A program made the translations under genes and the position numbers. From assembly GCF_042656585.1 (NCBI RefSeq), contig NZ_JBHSPG010000010.1: a stretch of DNA of 13,714 nt; one strand, 5' to 3'. The DNA is from Thalassorhabdus alkalitolerans. GTDB taxonomy: Bacteria > Bacillota > Bacilli > Bacillales > Marinococcaceae. Numbering within the stretch: the stretch's first letter is position 1; each line of letters opens with the position of its first letter. The notes under the pieces are model-generated. The model had not been told where the DNA came from and ran no database searches. It worked only from the letters and a program-made list of their open reading frames with translations. Positions 1 through 6,148 of the stretch are shown here, in pieces.

Positions 1-55
1 TAAGAAATACGGTCTTAAAGCAGCTCGTCGTGCTCCTCAGTTCTCAAAGCGTTAA
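1..55 (+). CDS. rpsI: rpsI 3' end (ribosomal protein S9 C-terminus), partial, restored at attL
   Basis: Reading from base 2 gives KKYGLKAARRAPQFSKR and a TAA stop at 53-55. This is the highly conserved C-terminal tail of bacterial 30S ribosomal protein S9, whose basic last residues reach the ribosomal P site. Only the last 17 codons are inside the window; the rest should lie immediately to the left, in the host chromosome. The same bases recur at the right end, so this copy is the one that completes the host gene after integration. That the upstream sequence is an intact rpsI is inference, because it is outside the window. Confidence 0.9.
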   Translation, partial: KKYGLKAARRAPQFSKR

Positions 56-71
56 TATATCTACATTCCAA
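1..71. repeat. Left attachment site (attL core), 71-bp direct repeat
   Basis: Bases 1-71 are identical to 13644-13714. The repeat covers the last codons of rpsI, its stop and 16 bases after it. A tyrosine integrase gene lies directly inside. Insertion into the conserved 3' end of a housekeeping gene, with the lost end re-supplied by the element, is standard for such integrases. The repeat may extend left of the window, because the right copy stays readable as S9 for four more codons upstream. Confidence 0.93.
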
Positions 72-104
72 GACTCTCAACCGATATGGTTGGGGGTCTT
101 TTTT
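71..104 (+). terminator. Rho-independent terminator replacing the rpsI terminator
   Basis: Bases 71-82 pair with 88-99 (AGACTCTCAACC against GGTTGGGGGTCT, including G-U pairs), giving a 12-bp stem with a GATAT loop followed by a T run. It begins at the very last base of the direct repeat, so the element carries its own terminator for the rpsI transcript that enters from the left. Confidence 0.88.
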
Positions 105-119
105 ATGCTTGAAAATGAC

Positions 120-157
120 TTTTGACCACATTTTGACCACGAAAAGTTTTTGACCAC
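120..157 (+). repeat. Left cluster of three TTTTGACCAC repeats, likely integrase arm sites
   Basis: Perfect TTTTGACCAC copies lie at 120-129, 131-140 and 148-157, all in the same orientation; the first two are 11 bp (one helical turn) apart. They fall between the integrase stop codon and the attachment core. Related copies occur near the other end. Short direct repeats flanking the core are the usual arm-type binding sites of the N-terminal domain of Tn916/lambda-type integrases. Binding is inferred. Confidence 0.75.
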
Positions 158-161
158 ATAT

Positions 162-1310
162 TTATAGCTCAAGGTACCTATGAAATTTTTCGGCTGTCTG
201 CTCTTTTAAATGATCCGTAACATGTGTATAGATGTTCATTGTCATTTTAATATCTGAATGTCCCAGCCGCTCCTGAACTTCTTTAATACTAGCTCCTGCT
301 TCAAATAAAAGAGAAGCGTGTGTATGCCGTAGTCCGTGAATAGTAATTCTGTGCAGGGTATGTTTCTTGATGATAATATTGAGCTTTTCGTTTAAGTAAG
401 CGGAGCGCAATGGAGTCCCTTCATCACGAGTAAAGACAATATCATCCTTATTACGATTTCCCCAAGCTAAATTCTCTTCCTTCTGCTGTATCTGCCATTT
501 TTTAAGCAAGGAAAGGGTTTGGGTGCTTAAACTAATTAAACGCTTAGAATCCTTGGTTTTAGAGGTTTGAAAGAGATGTTGGCCCTGAGAATAGAAAAGC
601 GTCTTAGACAAACGAAGAGAACCCGCTTCAAAGTCGATATCATCCCATGTAAGTGCCAATAATTCTCCTTTTCGTGCCCCTGTATAAATTAAAAGGTGAA
701 AGAGTACATGATCCCGTAATGACAATTCTTGATTTGTAATAGTGAGGAACTTCTTTATTTCTTCTTTCTTCCAATAATTCCGTTCTTCGCGATCACTGGA
801 TTCATGAACTAATTCTTTAGCCTGCTTAGGGATAGTGACATGGTCTAAAGGATTCTTCAAGAGTATATCCATTTTTATAGCGTATTTGAAAACTTGATTA
901 GCTTGAATCTTGATGTCATTTACTGATGCAATTGAATGAGCAATATCATTAATCATTTCTTGGCAGTAGGGACGAGTAATATCTTTAATTTTTAATTTAC
1001 CGAAGCGAGGCAATATGTGCTTATTAAACATCGATTCGATTCGCTTTTTTGTACTTACCTTAATAGTTTTCGAATGATTTTCATACCACTGGTTAAATAC
1101 CTCCTTGAAAGTGAGACTATCGTTTTGCAAAAATAACCCGCTTGCTATTTCTTGTTCAAGCTTTGAAGCGGCTACTTGTGCTTCTTTTTTAGTCCTAAAA
1201 TTTCTTCGTGTTGTTGTTTTTCGTTGTCCTGTTTCAGGGTTGATACCTACATCCATTTTAAACATCCACTTTTGACCTTGTTGGGTAGTGTACTTCTGGA
1301 AGGATGCCAC
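162..1310 (-). CDS. int: Site-specific tyrosine recombinase (integrase)
   Basis: This 382-residue protein integrates and, with a partner, excises the element at the rpsI 3' end. Residues 1-60 resemble the arm-binding AP2-like domain (GINPETGQRKTTTRRNFRTK), residues about 65-165 the SAM-like core-binding domain, and 175-382 the catalytic domain. Catalytic residues visible are R213 (GARKGE), a lysine at 251 or 253 (TSKTKDS), H325-xx-R328 (HGLRH), H351 (LGHSD) and nucleophile Y361 (NIYTHV), so the active site looks intact. Length is typical. The start is GTG at 1308-1310, supported by AAGAGAGGTG just upstream and by the family-like N-terminus MASFQKY. It reads towards the attachment core and stops three bases beyond the last arm repeat. 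A possible own promoter lies in the 204-bp gap behind the repressor gene. Confidence 0.96.
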   Translation of the reverse strand: MASFQKYTTQQGQKWMFKMDVGINPETGQRKTTTRRNFRTKKEAQVAASKLEQEIASGLFLQNDSLTFKEVFNQWYENHSKTIKVSTKKRIESMFNKHILPRFGKLKIKDITRPYCQEMINDIAHSIASVNDIKIQANQVFKYAIKMDILLKNPLDHVTIPKQAKELVHESSDREERNYWKKEEIKKFLTITNQELSLRDHVLFHLLIYTGARKGELLALTWDDIDFEAGSLRLSKTLFYSQGQHLFQTSKTKDSKRLISLSTQTLSLLKKWQIQQKEENLAWGNRNKDDIVFTRDEGTPLRSAYLNEKLNIIIKKHTLHRITIHGLRHTHASLLFEAGASIKEVQERLGHSDIKMTMNIYTHVTDHLKEQTAEKFHRYLEL

Positions 1311-1446
1311 ACTTACACCTCTCTTTAAGAATGTTTTAAAGTATTTGTTATTTAGTTGCTAGCTCAATCACCTCCTTTAAGAAATGAAGAAAGTAATGTT
1401 TGTTTAAGTATGAAGTGGTAATTAATTGTTAATTGCGCGTTTCCAT

Positions 1447-1476
1447 ATTCTAAATTTCTATATATATTTCCTACAA
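1447..1476 (-). promoter_or_regulatory. Possible integrase promoter
   Basis: On the minus strand TTGTAG (complement of 1471-1476) is followed after 18 bases by TAGAAT (complement of 1447-1452). Both hexamers are imperfect matches to sigma-A boxes. It lies about 140 bases upstream of the integrase start and downstream of the repressor stop. The call rests only on the match and position. Confidence 0.35.
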
Positions 1477-1514
1477 CTTAATCACTATTTGACGTTGTAA
1501 TTGAATAATACATA

Positions 1515-2078
1515 TCACATTTCTTTAAATTCTCTTTTGCTATAGATTTGAAATAGTTCATTAAAATAATTATCTAGAATATTTTTTTCAGACATGTACT
1601 TTAACGCAAAATCATATTCACTTTTAGCCTTAAAAAGTTCTTTATTTTGATTACCAAAACCTAATCCTTGTTTTAATCTAAAAATAAAATGAACTATTTG
1701 TTTTATTAGTTCTAACTCTCTTTTGTTTTCGTTACCTAATTTCAATTCAGAGTTTGTTATCAGGAACATTTGATCAAATATACTTACTACCGTTTTTCTA
1801 GTTTCAGGGTCTTCTATATCCTGTAAAATATCTTGTAGATTAACAAAGTCTTCCCTAAATAAATTCTCCTCTATAGTTTTGTCTTCACTCCTACCGGCCA
1901 GATAGTCAATGGTTACATTAAAGTAACTTGCTATAGTTTCAAAAGTATCAAAATTAGGTTGCCTGTCTTCTCTTTCGTAATTTCCCAGGGTTGTAAATGG
2001 AATATTTAGTTCTTCTGCTAACTCCCTTAATGTCATTTTCCTTTCCTTCCGTAATTGGCGTATACGTTGTCCATACAT
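1515..2078 (-). CDS. XRE-family transcriptional repressor (candidate master repressor)
   Basis: This 187-residue protein opens with a clear HTH_3 domain: IRQLRKERKMTLRELAEEL, then NIPFTTLGNYEREDRQPNFDTF, with the helix-turn-helix at about residues 16-40. The rest (68-187) is charged and helical and I do not recognise it. It shows no LexA-type S24 peptidase signature, so self-cleavage on DNA damage is not supported. The start ATG is at 2076-2078, with TAGGAGG seven bases upstream. It diverges from the replication operon and reads towards the integrase gene, the position of phage CI and of the Stl repressors of staphylococcal pathogenicity islands. I infer that it silences the rightward operon; release by a helper-phage protein, as known for Stl, is possible but not shown. 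Confidence 0.9.
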   Translation of the reverse strand: MYGQRIRQLRKERKMTLRELAEELNIPFTTLGNYEREDRQPNFDTFETIASYFNVTIDYLAGRSEDKTIEENLFREDFVNLQDILQDIEDPETRKTVVSIFDQMFLITNSELKLGNENKRELELIKQIVHFIFRLKQGLGFGNQNKELFKAKSEYDFALKYMSEKNILDNYFNELFQIYSKREFKEM

Positions 2079-2112
2079 CCTTTAACCTCCTAGTGAGTAA
2101 TTACATAGCAAT

Positions 2113-2140
2113 ATTATACATATTGAATACAAAAGTCAAC
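2113..2140 (-). promoter_or_regulatory. Repressor promoter
   Basis: On the minus strand TTGACT (complement of 2134-2139) precedes a perfect TATAAT (complement of 2113-2118). The spacer is only 15 bases, or 16 if the box is read as GTTGAC, shorter than the usual 17. The predicted transcript starts near 2106, about 28 bases before the repressor ATG. Confidence 0.6.
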
Positions 2141-2166
2141 TTTAATTACTCATAACGGGGTGTTAG

Positions 2167-2172
2167 TATAAT
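2167..2172 (+). promoter_or_regulatory. -10 box of the rightward early promoter
   Basis: A perfect TATAAT lies 13 bases before the first ATG of the downstream frame. No good -35 box is visible 16-18 bases upstream (the region reads AATTAC or similar), so the promoter may be weak or need activation. Operator-like TACTCAT copies lie on both sides. Confidence 0.5.
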
Positions 2173-2205
2173 TTTGTACTCATTATGAATAAGAGGTGGG
2201 ATTTA

Positions 2206-2472
2206 GTGAAAGTTACTAAACATGTACATCAGCATTTATTTCTGCGAATTGACGAGAAAAAGGTGAAGTTAGCAAGAGTAGATAAGGGTTGGACAATCAC
2301 AAAATTATCGGAGGCATCTGGGGTCTCAAGAAAAACAATTGGGGAGATAGAAAAAGGATACAAAAATAAGATTCGATACTCGACCATACTACAAATTGCT
2401 ATTTCACTGGAAAAGAAATTGGATGATCTTTGTTCTCAAACCATTAAAAAGGAAGAAGGGGAGGCAGAATGA
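2206..2472 (+). CDS. Small XRE/Cro-like DNA-binding protein
   Basis: The product is 88 residues from the GTG start chosen here. It has one helix-turn-helix domain (KLARVDKGWTITKLSEASG followed by VSRKTIGEIEKG), typical of Cro/C1-type regulators, and an acidic, lysine-rich tail. The frame is open from an ATG at 2185 (95 residues). That ATG has no ribosome binding site and lies only a few bases after the predicted transcript start. AAGAGGTGG at 2190-2198 is well placed for the GTG at 2206, so I prefer GTG. It is first in the rightward operon, opposite the repressor, and probably acts as the opposing regulator. Its stop overlaps the next start (ATGA), indicating coupled translation. Confidence 0.82.
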   Translation: MKVTKHVHQHLFLRIDEKKVKLARVDKGWTITKLSEASGVSRKTIGEIEKGYKNKIRYSTILQIAISLEKKLDDLCSQTIKKEEGEAE

Positions 2473-2741
2473 CTTTCAAGTTGGAAATTCCAGAAGGGAA
2501 GGTATTAGTTGATCAAGCAAAATTAAAAGAGGCAATTCAAGAATTATTGGTAGAGGTGTGGGAAGAAAACGATCATCAAGAGTTACTTACAATTCAAGAA
2601 GCTGCTAATTATTTAAAAATAAGTGTACCTACAGTCCGTAAGCTCATTGCTAAAAATGAAATTCCTTACTTCAAAAAGGGACAAGTAATTCGTTTGAATC
2701 GCTGGGATTTAAAAAAGTGGATTAAGTTTAATTCGTTGTAA
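2469..2741 (+). CDS. Excisionase-family winged-helix DNA-binding protein
   Basis: This 90-residue protein ends in a MerR-like HTH_17/excisionase domain at about 40-88: LLTIQEAANYLKISVPTVRK, then LIAKNEIPYFKKGQVIRLNR, then WDLKKWI. The pattern of an 'EAA..L.iS..TvrklI..g.iP..k.G...r....dl..wi' helix and wing is characteristic. The first 38 residues are acidic and probably helical. It overlaps the preceding gene by four bases (ATGA) and has GGGGAGG upstream. As the only such protein in the element it is the natural candidate for the recombination directionality factor that drives excision with the integrase. A role as transcriptional regulator is equally possible, because the same fold serves both. 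Confidence 0.85.
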   Translation: MTFKLEIPEGKVLVDQAKLKEAIQELLVEVWEENDHQELLTIQEAANYLKISVPTVRKLIAKNEIPYFKKGQVIRLNRWDLKKWIKFNSL

Positions 2742-2772
2742 AAATCATGTCTTGAAATGAGAGAGGGGTTAG

Positions 2773-3567
2773 ATGAATACAAAAAAAATTGGAAGAGCAG
2801 CTATCGCTTATGTAAATAAGCTAGGGTGGAGTGTATTTCCTTTAAAGCCTGGAAGTAAGGAGCCGCTTTATAAGGGTGGATTTCATAAAGCCACAAAAAA
2901 TATACACCAGATAAAAAAATGGTGGAGTGAAACACCTACAGCAAATATTGGCGTGCCGACAGGGTCCAAGAATAATTTCTTTGTTATTGATGTAGATGTT
3001 AAAAATGTTGATGGGTACGAGTCTTTATCATACTTAACAGACCAATATGGTAAGTTACCGGAAACAGTACAGGGAATCACTGCGAGTAATGGAAGTCATT
3101 ACTTGTTCAAATATCAAGAAGGGGTAAAAAATAAGGTGGATTTTTACCCATCTATTGATGTTAGAGGAGAAGGGGGGTATATAGTTGTTCCCCCTTCTAC
3201 TGTTCCAAGTGGAAGATATGAATGGGAATTATCAAGTCACCCTTTACAACTTGAAATTGCAAACGCCCCTAACTGGGTATTAGAAATGCTCATTAGTCCG
3301 AAAAATGAGAAATTGAAAGCTAAACCCACAGAGTACTGGACAGAAATCTTTAGAGGCGTGAACAGCGGTAAACGAAATAACTCCGCCGCTTCTTTATGCG
3401 GGTATTTGCTAAAAAAAGACATTACTCCTGAATTAGTGGTAGAAATCATGAAGTTATGGAATCAGTCAAGAGTATATCCTCCATTAAATGTAAAAGAGCT
3501 CGAGAGAGTTATTGACTCCATAGCCGGTAAGGAACTAGCCCGTAGACAAAGGAGGGAAGGTTTTTGA
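2773..3567 (+). CDS. Bifunctional primase/polymerase (archaeo-eukaryotic Prim-Pol with PriCT domain)
   Basis: This 264-residue protein primes DNA synthesis for the element. The N-terminal Prim-Pol domain spans about 5-175: AYVNKLGWSVFPLKPGSKEP, the metal-binding pair D73 and D75 in VIDVDV, H109 in SNGSHYLF, and DVRGEGGYIVVPPS at about 129-142, the conserved order for this superfamily. A primase C-terminal (PriCT) segment follows at about 188-255 (GVNSGKRNNSAASLCGYLL). The start ATG follows GAGAGGGG. No helicase is fused to it; the partner is encoded next, overlapping by four bases (TTGA). Together they match the replication modules of phage satellites and small prophages. Confidence 0.92.
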   Translation: MNTKKIGRAAIAYVNKLGWSVFPLKPGSKEPLYKGGFHKATKNIHQIKKWWSETPTANIGVPTGSKNNFFVIDVDVKNVDGYESLSYLTDQYGKLPETVQGITASNGSHYLFKYQEGVKNKVDFYPSIDVRGEGGYIVVPPSTVPSGRYEWELSSHPLQLEIANAPNWVLEMLISPKNEKLKAKPTEYWTEIFRGVNSGKRNNSAASLCGYLLKKDITPELVVEIMKLWNQSRVYPPLNVKELERVIDSIAGKELARRQRREGF

Positions 3568-5093
3568 GATATATAGAGGAACTATCACGGCAGCAAGAGG
3601 AAGCCTTACAAAAGTGGCCAGAACCTATTCGTTTTAAAGAGGGTGAATTACCGAACTTCCATGTTGATGTGTTTCCTTGTTGGCTAAGAGATTATATAGA
3701 AGAGGTTGCTGAAGCAACTCAAACGCCAACTGATGCTTCAGGCATGTTAGCCATCTCTATGCTATCATCCATACTCTCGAAAAAATTCTTTGTAAGCATT
3801 GCACCCCAATGGAGTGAATCTCTAAATTCCTACGTAATAATAGCGCTTCCTCCAGGTAACAGAAAGTCAGCTGTATTTGATCTATTGAAGGAGCCTATAA
3901 CAACCTTTGAAAAAGAAGAGCAAAATAGGTTGCGAGTTGAGATAAGAGAGAAGAAAGCAGTATTAGAGGCCAAGCACAAGCGGCTTGATGTACTGGAAAG
4001 ACAATATGGTAGAGCAGGAGACGATTCACTTCTAAACGAAATTACGGTCCTTACAAATGAAATTGAAGAAGAAATTTTACCTGCTGTTCCAAGATATATA
4101 GTAGGAGATATAACTGCTGAAAAATTGGGGGTATTATTGGCAGAAAACAATGAAAAGATGGCTGTATTGTCAGGAGAAGGTGGAGCGGTAATAGGAAATA
4201 TGGCTGGGCGCTATTCGAGTGATGGGAAGTCTAATATTGAAATTTATCTAAATGGGCATACAGGGGATTATACACCTATTGATCGAATAGGTAGAGAACC
4301 AATCGTTTTACAAAAGCCTTGTCTGACAATTGGAATTTTCGTCCAACCATCGGTGGTTAGGGACTTCCCGCTCGCTTTTAAAGAAAGGGGATTAATGCAA
4401 CGCTTTATATACTCATTTCCTGAGTCACTGGTAGGATATAGGAAAGTTAATCCTAACCCTATAAAAGATTACGTAATGGCTGCTTATCAAATGAATTTAA
4501 AAAAAATGCTACTTTTCAAACCTAAAAAAGAAATAAAGCTGACTTTTGATAAGGAAGCTGCGTTATTCGAACAGGATATGAGAATGGAGATTGAGGAAAT
4601 GTTAAGAGAAGGTGGAGTTTTACAAGATATGAAGGAGTGGGGGAGCAAATTAGCTGGACAAATTATTCGTATTGCTGGCTTATTCCATGTTGCAAATCAT
4701 ATTAAAGATGATTTAAACAATATTCCAACAAAGATAAATTTAATTACTCTTAGAAATGCCAAAAAACTAATGAGCTACTTAGTTGAACATGCTAGAGTTG
4801 CCTATGGCTTAATGGGAATGGATCAAGGTTTAGAAGATGCGAAATACCTTCTTAATCATTTTTTGAAGACTGAACAAGAAACATATACCAAGAGAGAAGC
4901 TTTTCAAGGTACAAAGGGCACCTTTAAAAATGTGGCCCGTTTTGAAGCAGCGGTCACTGAATTAGTGGAAAGAAATTATGTTCAAAGAGAAGTCACAAAT
5001 TCATTCGGAAAGGGGAGGAAAAGTTATAACATACTTTTAAACCCTAAGGCCACTATCCCCAGTAATCTCAAAAACATGAAATCCCACTCTTAA
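3564..5093 (+). CDS. DUF3987-family replication protein (helicase-like, RecA fold)
   Basis: This 509-residue protein belongs to the DUF3987 (YfjI-like) family, commonly found beside Prim-Pol primases and presumed to act as the replicative helicase or initiator. A variant P-loop PPGNRKS is at 96-102, a charged coiled coil at about 112-172, a Walker-B-like AVLSGEGG at 200-207, a possible arginine finger R280 in GLMQRFIYSFP, and a winged-helix-like C-terminus at about 440-490. The start is TTG at 3564, inside the primase stop codon, with AAAGGAGGG well placed before it. Expression therefore looks coupled to the primase. The activity is inferred from family and context; DNA unwinding has not been shown for most members. 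Confidence 0.88.
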   Translation: MRYIEELSRQQEEALQKWPEPIRFKEGELPNFHVDVFPCWLRDYIEEVAEATQTPTDASGMLAISMLSSILSKKFFVSIAPQWSESLNSYVIIALPPGNRKSAVFDLLKEPITTFEKEEQNRLRVEIREKKAVLEAKHKRLDVLERQYGRAGDDSLLNEITVLTNEIEEEILPAVPRYIVGDITAEKLGVLLAENNEKMAVLSGEGGAVIGNMAGRYSSDGKSNIEIYLNGHTGDYTPIDRIGREPIVLQKPCLTIGIFVQPSVVRDFPLAFKERGLMQRFIYSFPESLVGYRKVNPNPIKDYVMAAYQMNLKKMLLFKPKKEIKLTFDKEAALFEQDMRMEIEEMLREGGVLQDMKEWGSKLAGQIIRIAGLFHVANHIKDDLNNIPTKINLITLRNAKKLMSYLVEHARVAYGLMGMDQGLEDAKYLLNHFLKTEQETYTKREAFQGTKGTFKNVARFEAAVTELVERNYVQREVTNSFGKGRKSYNILLNPKATIPSNLKNMKSHS

Positions 5094-5110
5094 AAGGTTA
5101 ATGAAAGACT

Positions 5111-5241
5111 TTATCCACCTTTTTATTATTAACACTAATCTCACTTACGTAAGTGAGATTAGTGGGAAGGGTGTGATCAGTTTTTAACAAGCTAAAACTA
5201 AAGGCAGGGTAAGGAATGATCACTAAGGAGGATTAGTGGGA
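5111..5241. other. Candidate replication origin: DnaA-box-like site, AT-rich tract, palindrome and half-site repeats
   Basis: TTATCCACC at 5111-5119 matches the DnaA box TTATCCACA in 8 of 9 bases. An AT-rich tract follows, then a perfect 32-bp palindrome (5133-5164). The half-site appears again as CACTAA (5221-5226) and TTAGTG (5233-5238). GATTAGTGGGA is repeated at 5157-5167 and 5231-5241, and TGATCA at 5174-5179 and 5217-5222. The cluster lies directly behind the primase/helicase genes, where satellite islands keep their origins. The role is inference. The 214-base gap 5094-5307 holds no other gene I can support. Confidence 0.5.
5133..5164. repeat. Perfect 32-bp palindrome
   Basis: CACTAATCTCACTTAC at 5133-5148 is followed without any spacer by its exact reverse complement at 5149-5164. 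No T run follows on either strand and there is no loop, so it is not a typical terminator. It is better explained as a protein binding site or origin element. Confidence 0.95.
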
Positions 5242-5307
5242 ATTGTGGCTTGTTGGTGGATGCTTTTTCTAAGAAGATCTAATAATTAAGTAAGGAGGCG
5301 TTTATAT

Positions 5308-5787
5308 ATGCCTAAAGCTACAAAGGGGTACAAAAGAGAACAAGGTTTAACCATTGAGCAATTAAATGCTATTGATTTATTGATAGCAGGTAAATCAGAT
5401 CAGGATGTGGCTAATGTAATAGAAGTGAACAGGGTTACCATAACAAAGTGGAGAAATTATGATGTGTATTTCAGAGCAGAATTAAATAAAAGAAGGAAAG
5501 AGTTGTGGGGAGCCTCTATAGACAAAATGAGAGCAATATTACCAAAAGCAATTGAACGTTTGGAAAAAGAAATTGAAAAAGAACATGGCTGGAAAGTGGC
5601 AATAGAGTTGTTGAAAATTTCTGGAGTGAATAATACTCATATCACGACAATTGGTCACGAGGAGGTCGATAAGATTCTAGGGGATGAAGCAGAAAAAAAG
5701 CTGAATGAAGAATTATTCTCTAATGTTAGTGATTATTCGAAAAGAGAGGTATTAGAGGCGTATCAACAAAAGTTGACAAAAACTTGA
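5308..5787 (+). CDS. Helix-turn-helix protein resembling phage small terminase subunit (TerS-like)
   Basis: This is a 159-residue protein. Residues 13-65 (LTIEQLNAIDLLIAGKSDQD, then VANVIEVNRVTITKWRN, then FRAELNKRRKELW) form a homeodomain-like HTH of the kind annotated in phage phBC6A51 small-terminase-like proteins. The remainder is a long, charged, helical tail rich in Lys and Glu (70-105) that could oligomerise. The start ATG follows AAGGAGGCG at seven bases. It sits alone behind the candidate origin, and there is no large terminase, portal or capsid gene. In phage-inducible islands a lone terS redirects the helper phage's packaging, so this is a reasonable inference. It could instead be another regulator or replication accessory protein. 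Confidence 0.6.
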   Translation: MPKATKGYKREQGLTIEQLNAIDLLIAGKSDQDVANVIEVNRVTITKWRNYDVYFRAELNKRRKELWGASIDKMRAILPKAIERLEKEIEKEHGWKVAIELLKISGVNNTHITTIGHEEVDKILGDEAEKKLNEELFSNVSDYSKREVLEAYQQKLTKT

Positions 5788-6148
5788 GAGGTAACTACGG
5801 TAGCACATAATTGCCTTATGCCTTATTTAGGAGAGTCCATCTAAGGAAAGGTAACAATATTTAAGTAATGAAAAGGGTGCTAAATTAGGCGACCCTTTTC
5901 AATTTAAGGGAATCCAAAAGATAGTGTGATAATAAGATTAAATCAAAGAGGTCAACATTTTAAGGGCCAAGGACGTGTGCCTTTTGTGGATAATTTGCTA
6001 GCAGAATGTAAAAATTATTTTAATGATATTTCTGTGATTTGTGTCGGCCCTCTATCCTTTATGCCTTACGTTCATATACATATGTTAAAATAAGGGATAA
6101 CTCATACATAATAAATTACAAAAAATGGATTTTTGGAGGAACTTGAAA
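5788..6148. other. 361-bp intergenic region before the restriction operon
   Basis: The region holds a hairpin with 9-bp perfect arms (see terminator entry) and a weak 55-codon frame (5926-6093, GTG start, no ribosome binding site). It also has a frame that extends hsdM upstream to an ATG at 6125 without a ribosome binding site. I find no convincing promoter pair for hsdM, although AT-rich -10-like stretches (TAAAAT at 6086-6091, CATAAT at 6106-6111) are present. Confidence 0.6.
5870..5900 (+). terminator. Hairpin, probable transcription terminator after the terS-like gene
   Basis: GAAAAGGGT (5870-5878) pairs perfectly with ACCCTTTTC (5892-5900) around a 13-base loop. The descending arm supplies a short TTTT run and AATTTAA follows, so it is a modest terminator that could work in both directions. 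It lies about 80 bases after the terS-like stop and separates the replication module from the restriction operon. Confidence 0.5.

Larger units (their letters stand above)
2095..2183. promoter_or_regulatory. Divergent control region with operator-like repeats
   Basis: GAGTAATTA (2095-2103) and TAATTACTC (2143-2151) form a perfect 9-bp inverted repeat, and TACTCAT occurs at 2147-2153 and again at 2177-2183. The 8 bases GTAATTAC at 2097-2104 are themselves palindromic. The half-sites lie at the expected start of repressor transcription, between the two promoters, and just after the rightward -10 box. That suits binding by the XRE repressor, the Cro-like protein, or both. The role is inferred from placement. 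Confidence 0.6.

Noticed and set aside
1428..1442. Very short leader peptide before the integrase (ATG GAA ACG CGC AAT TAA on the minus strand)
   Set aside because: Five codons and no ribosome binding site; indistinguishable from chance.
2883..3080. Minus-strand open frame inside the primase gene
   Set aside because: No ribosome binding site and fully covered by a gene with clear Prim-Pol motifs; a chance reverse frame.
3830..4150. Minus-strand 106-codon frame inside the DUF3987 gene
   Set aside because: Ser/Phe-rich translation typical of the complement of a Lys/Glu-rich coiled coil; no start signals.
5133..5164. Palindrome as the terminator of the replication operon
   Set aside because: No loop and no T run on either strand; the perfect symmetry suits a protein or origin site better.
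5101..5187. 28-codon frame (MKDFIHLFIINTNL...) across the palindrome
   Set aside because: Only a weak AAAAGG three bases before the ATG, and its sequence is dictated by the palindrome; the DNA structure is the better explanation.
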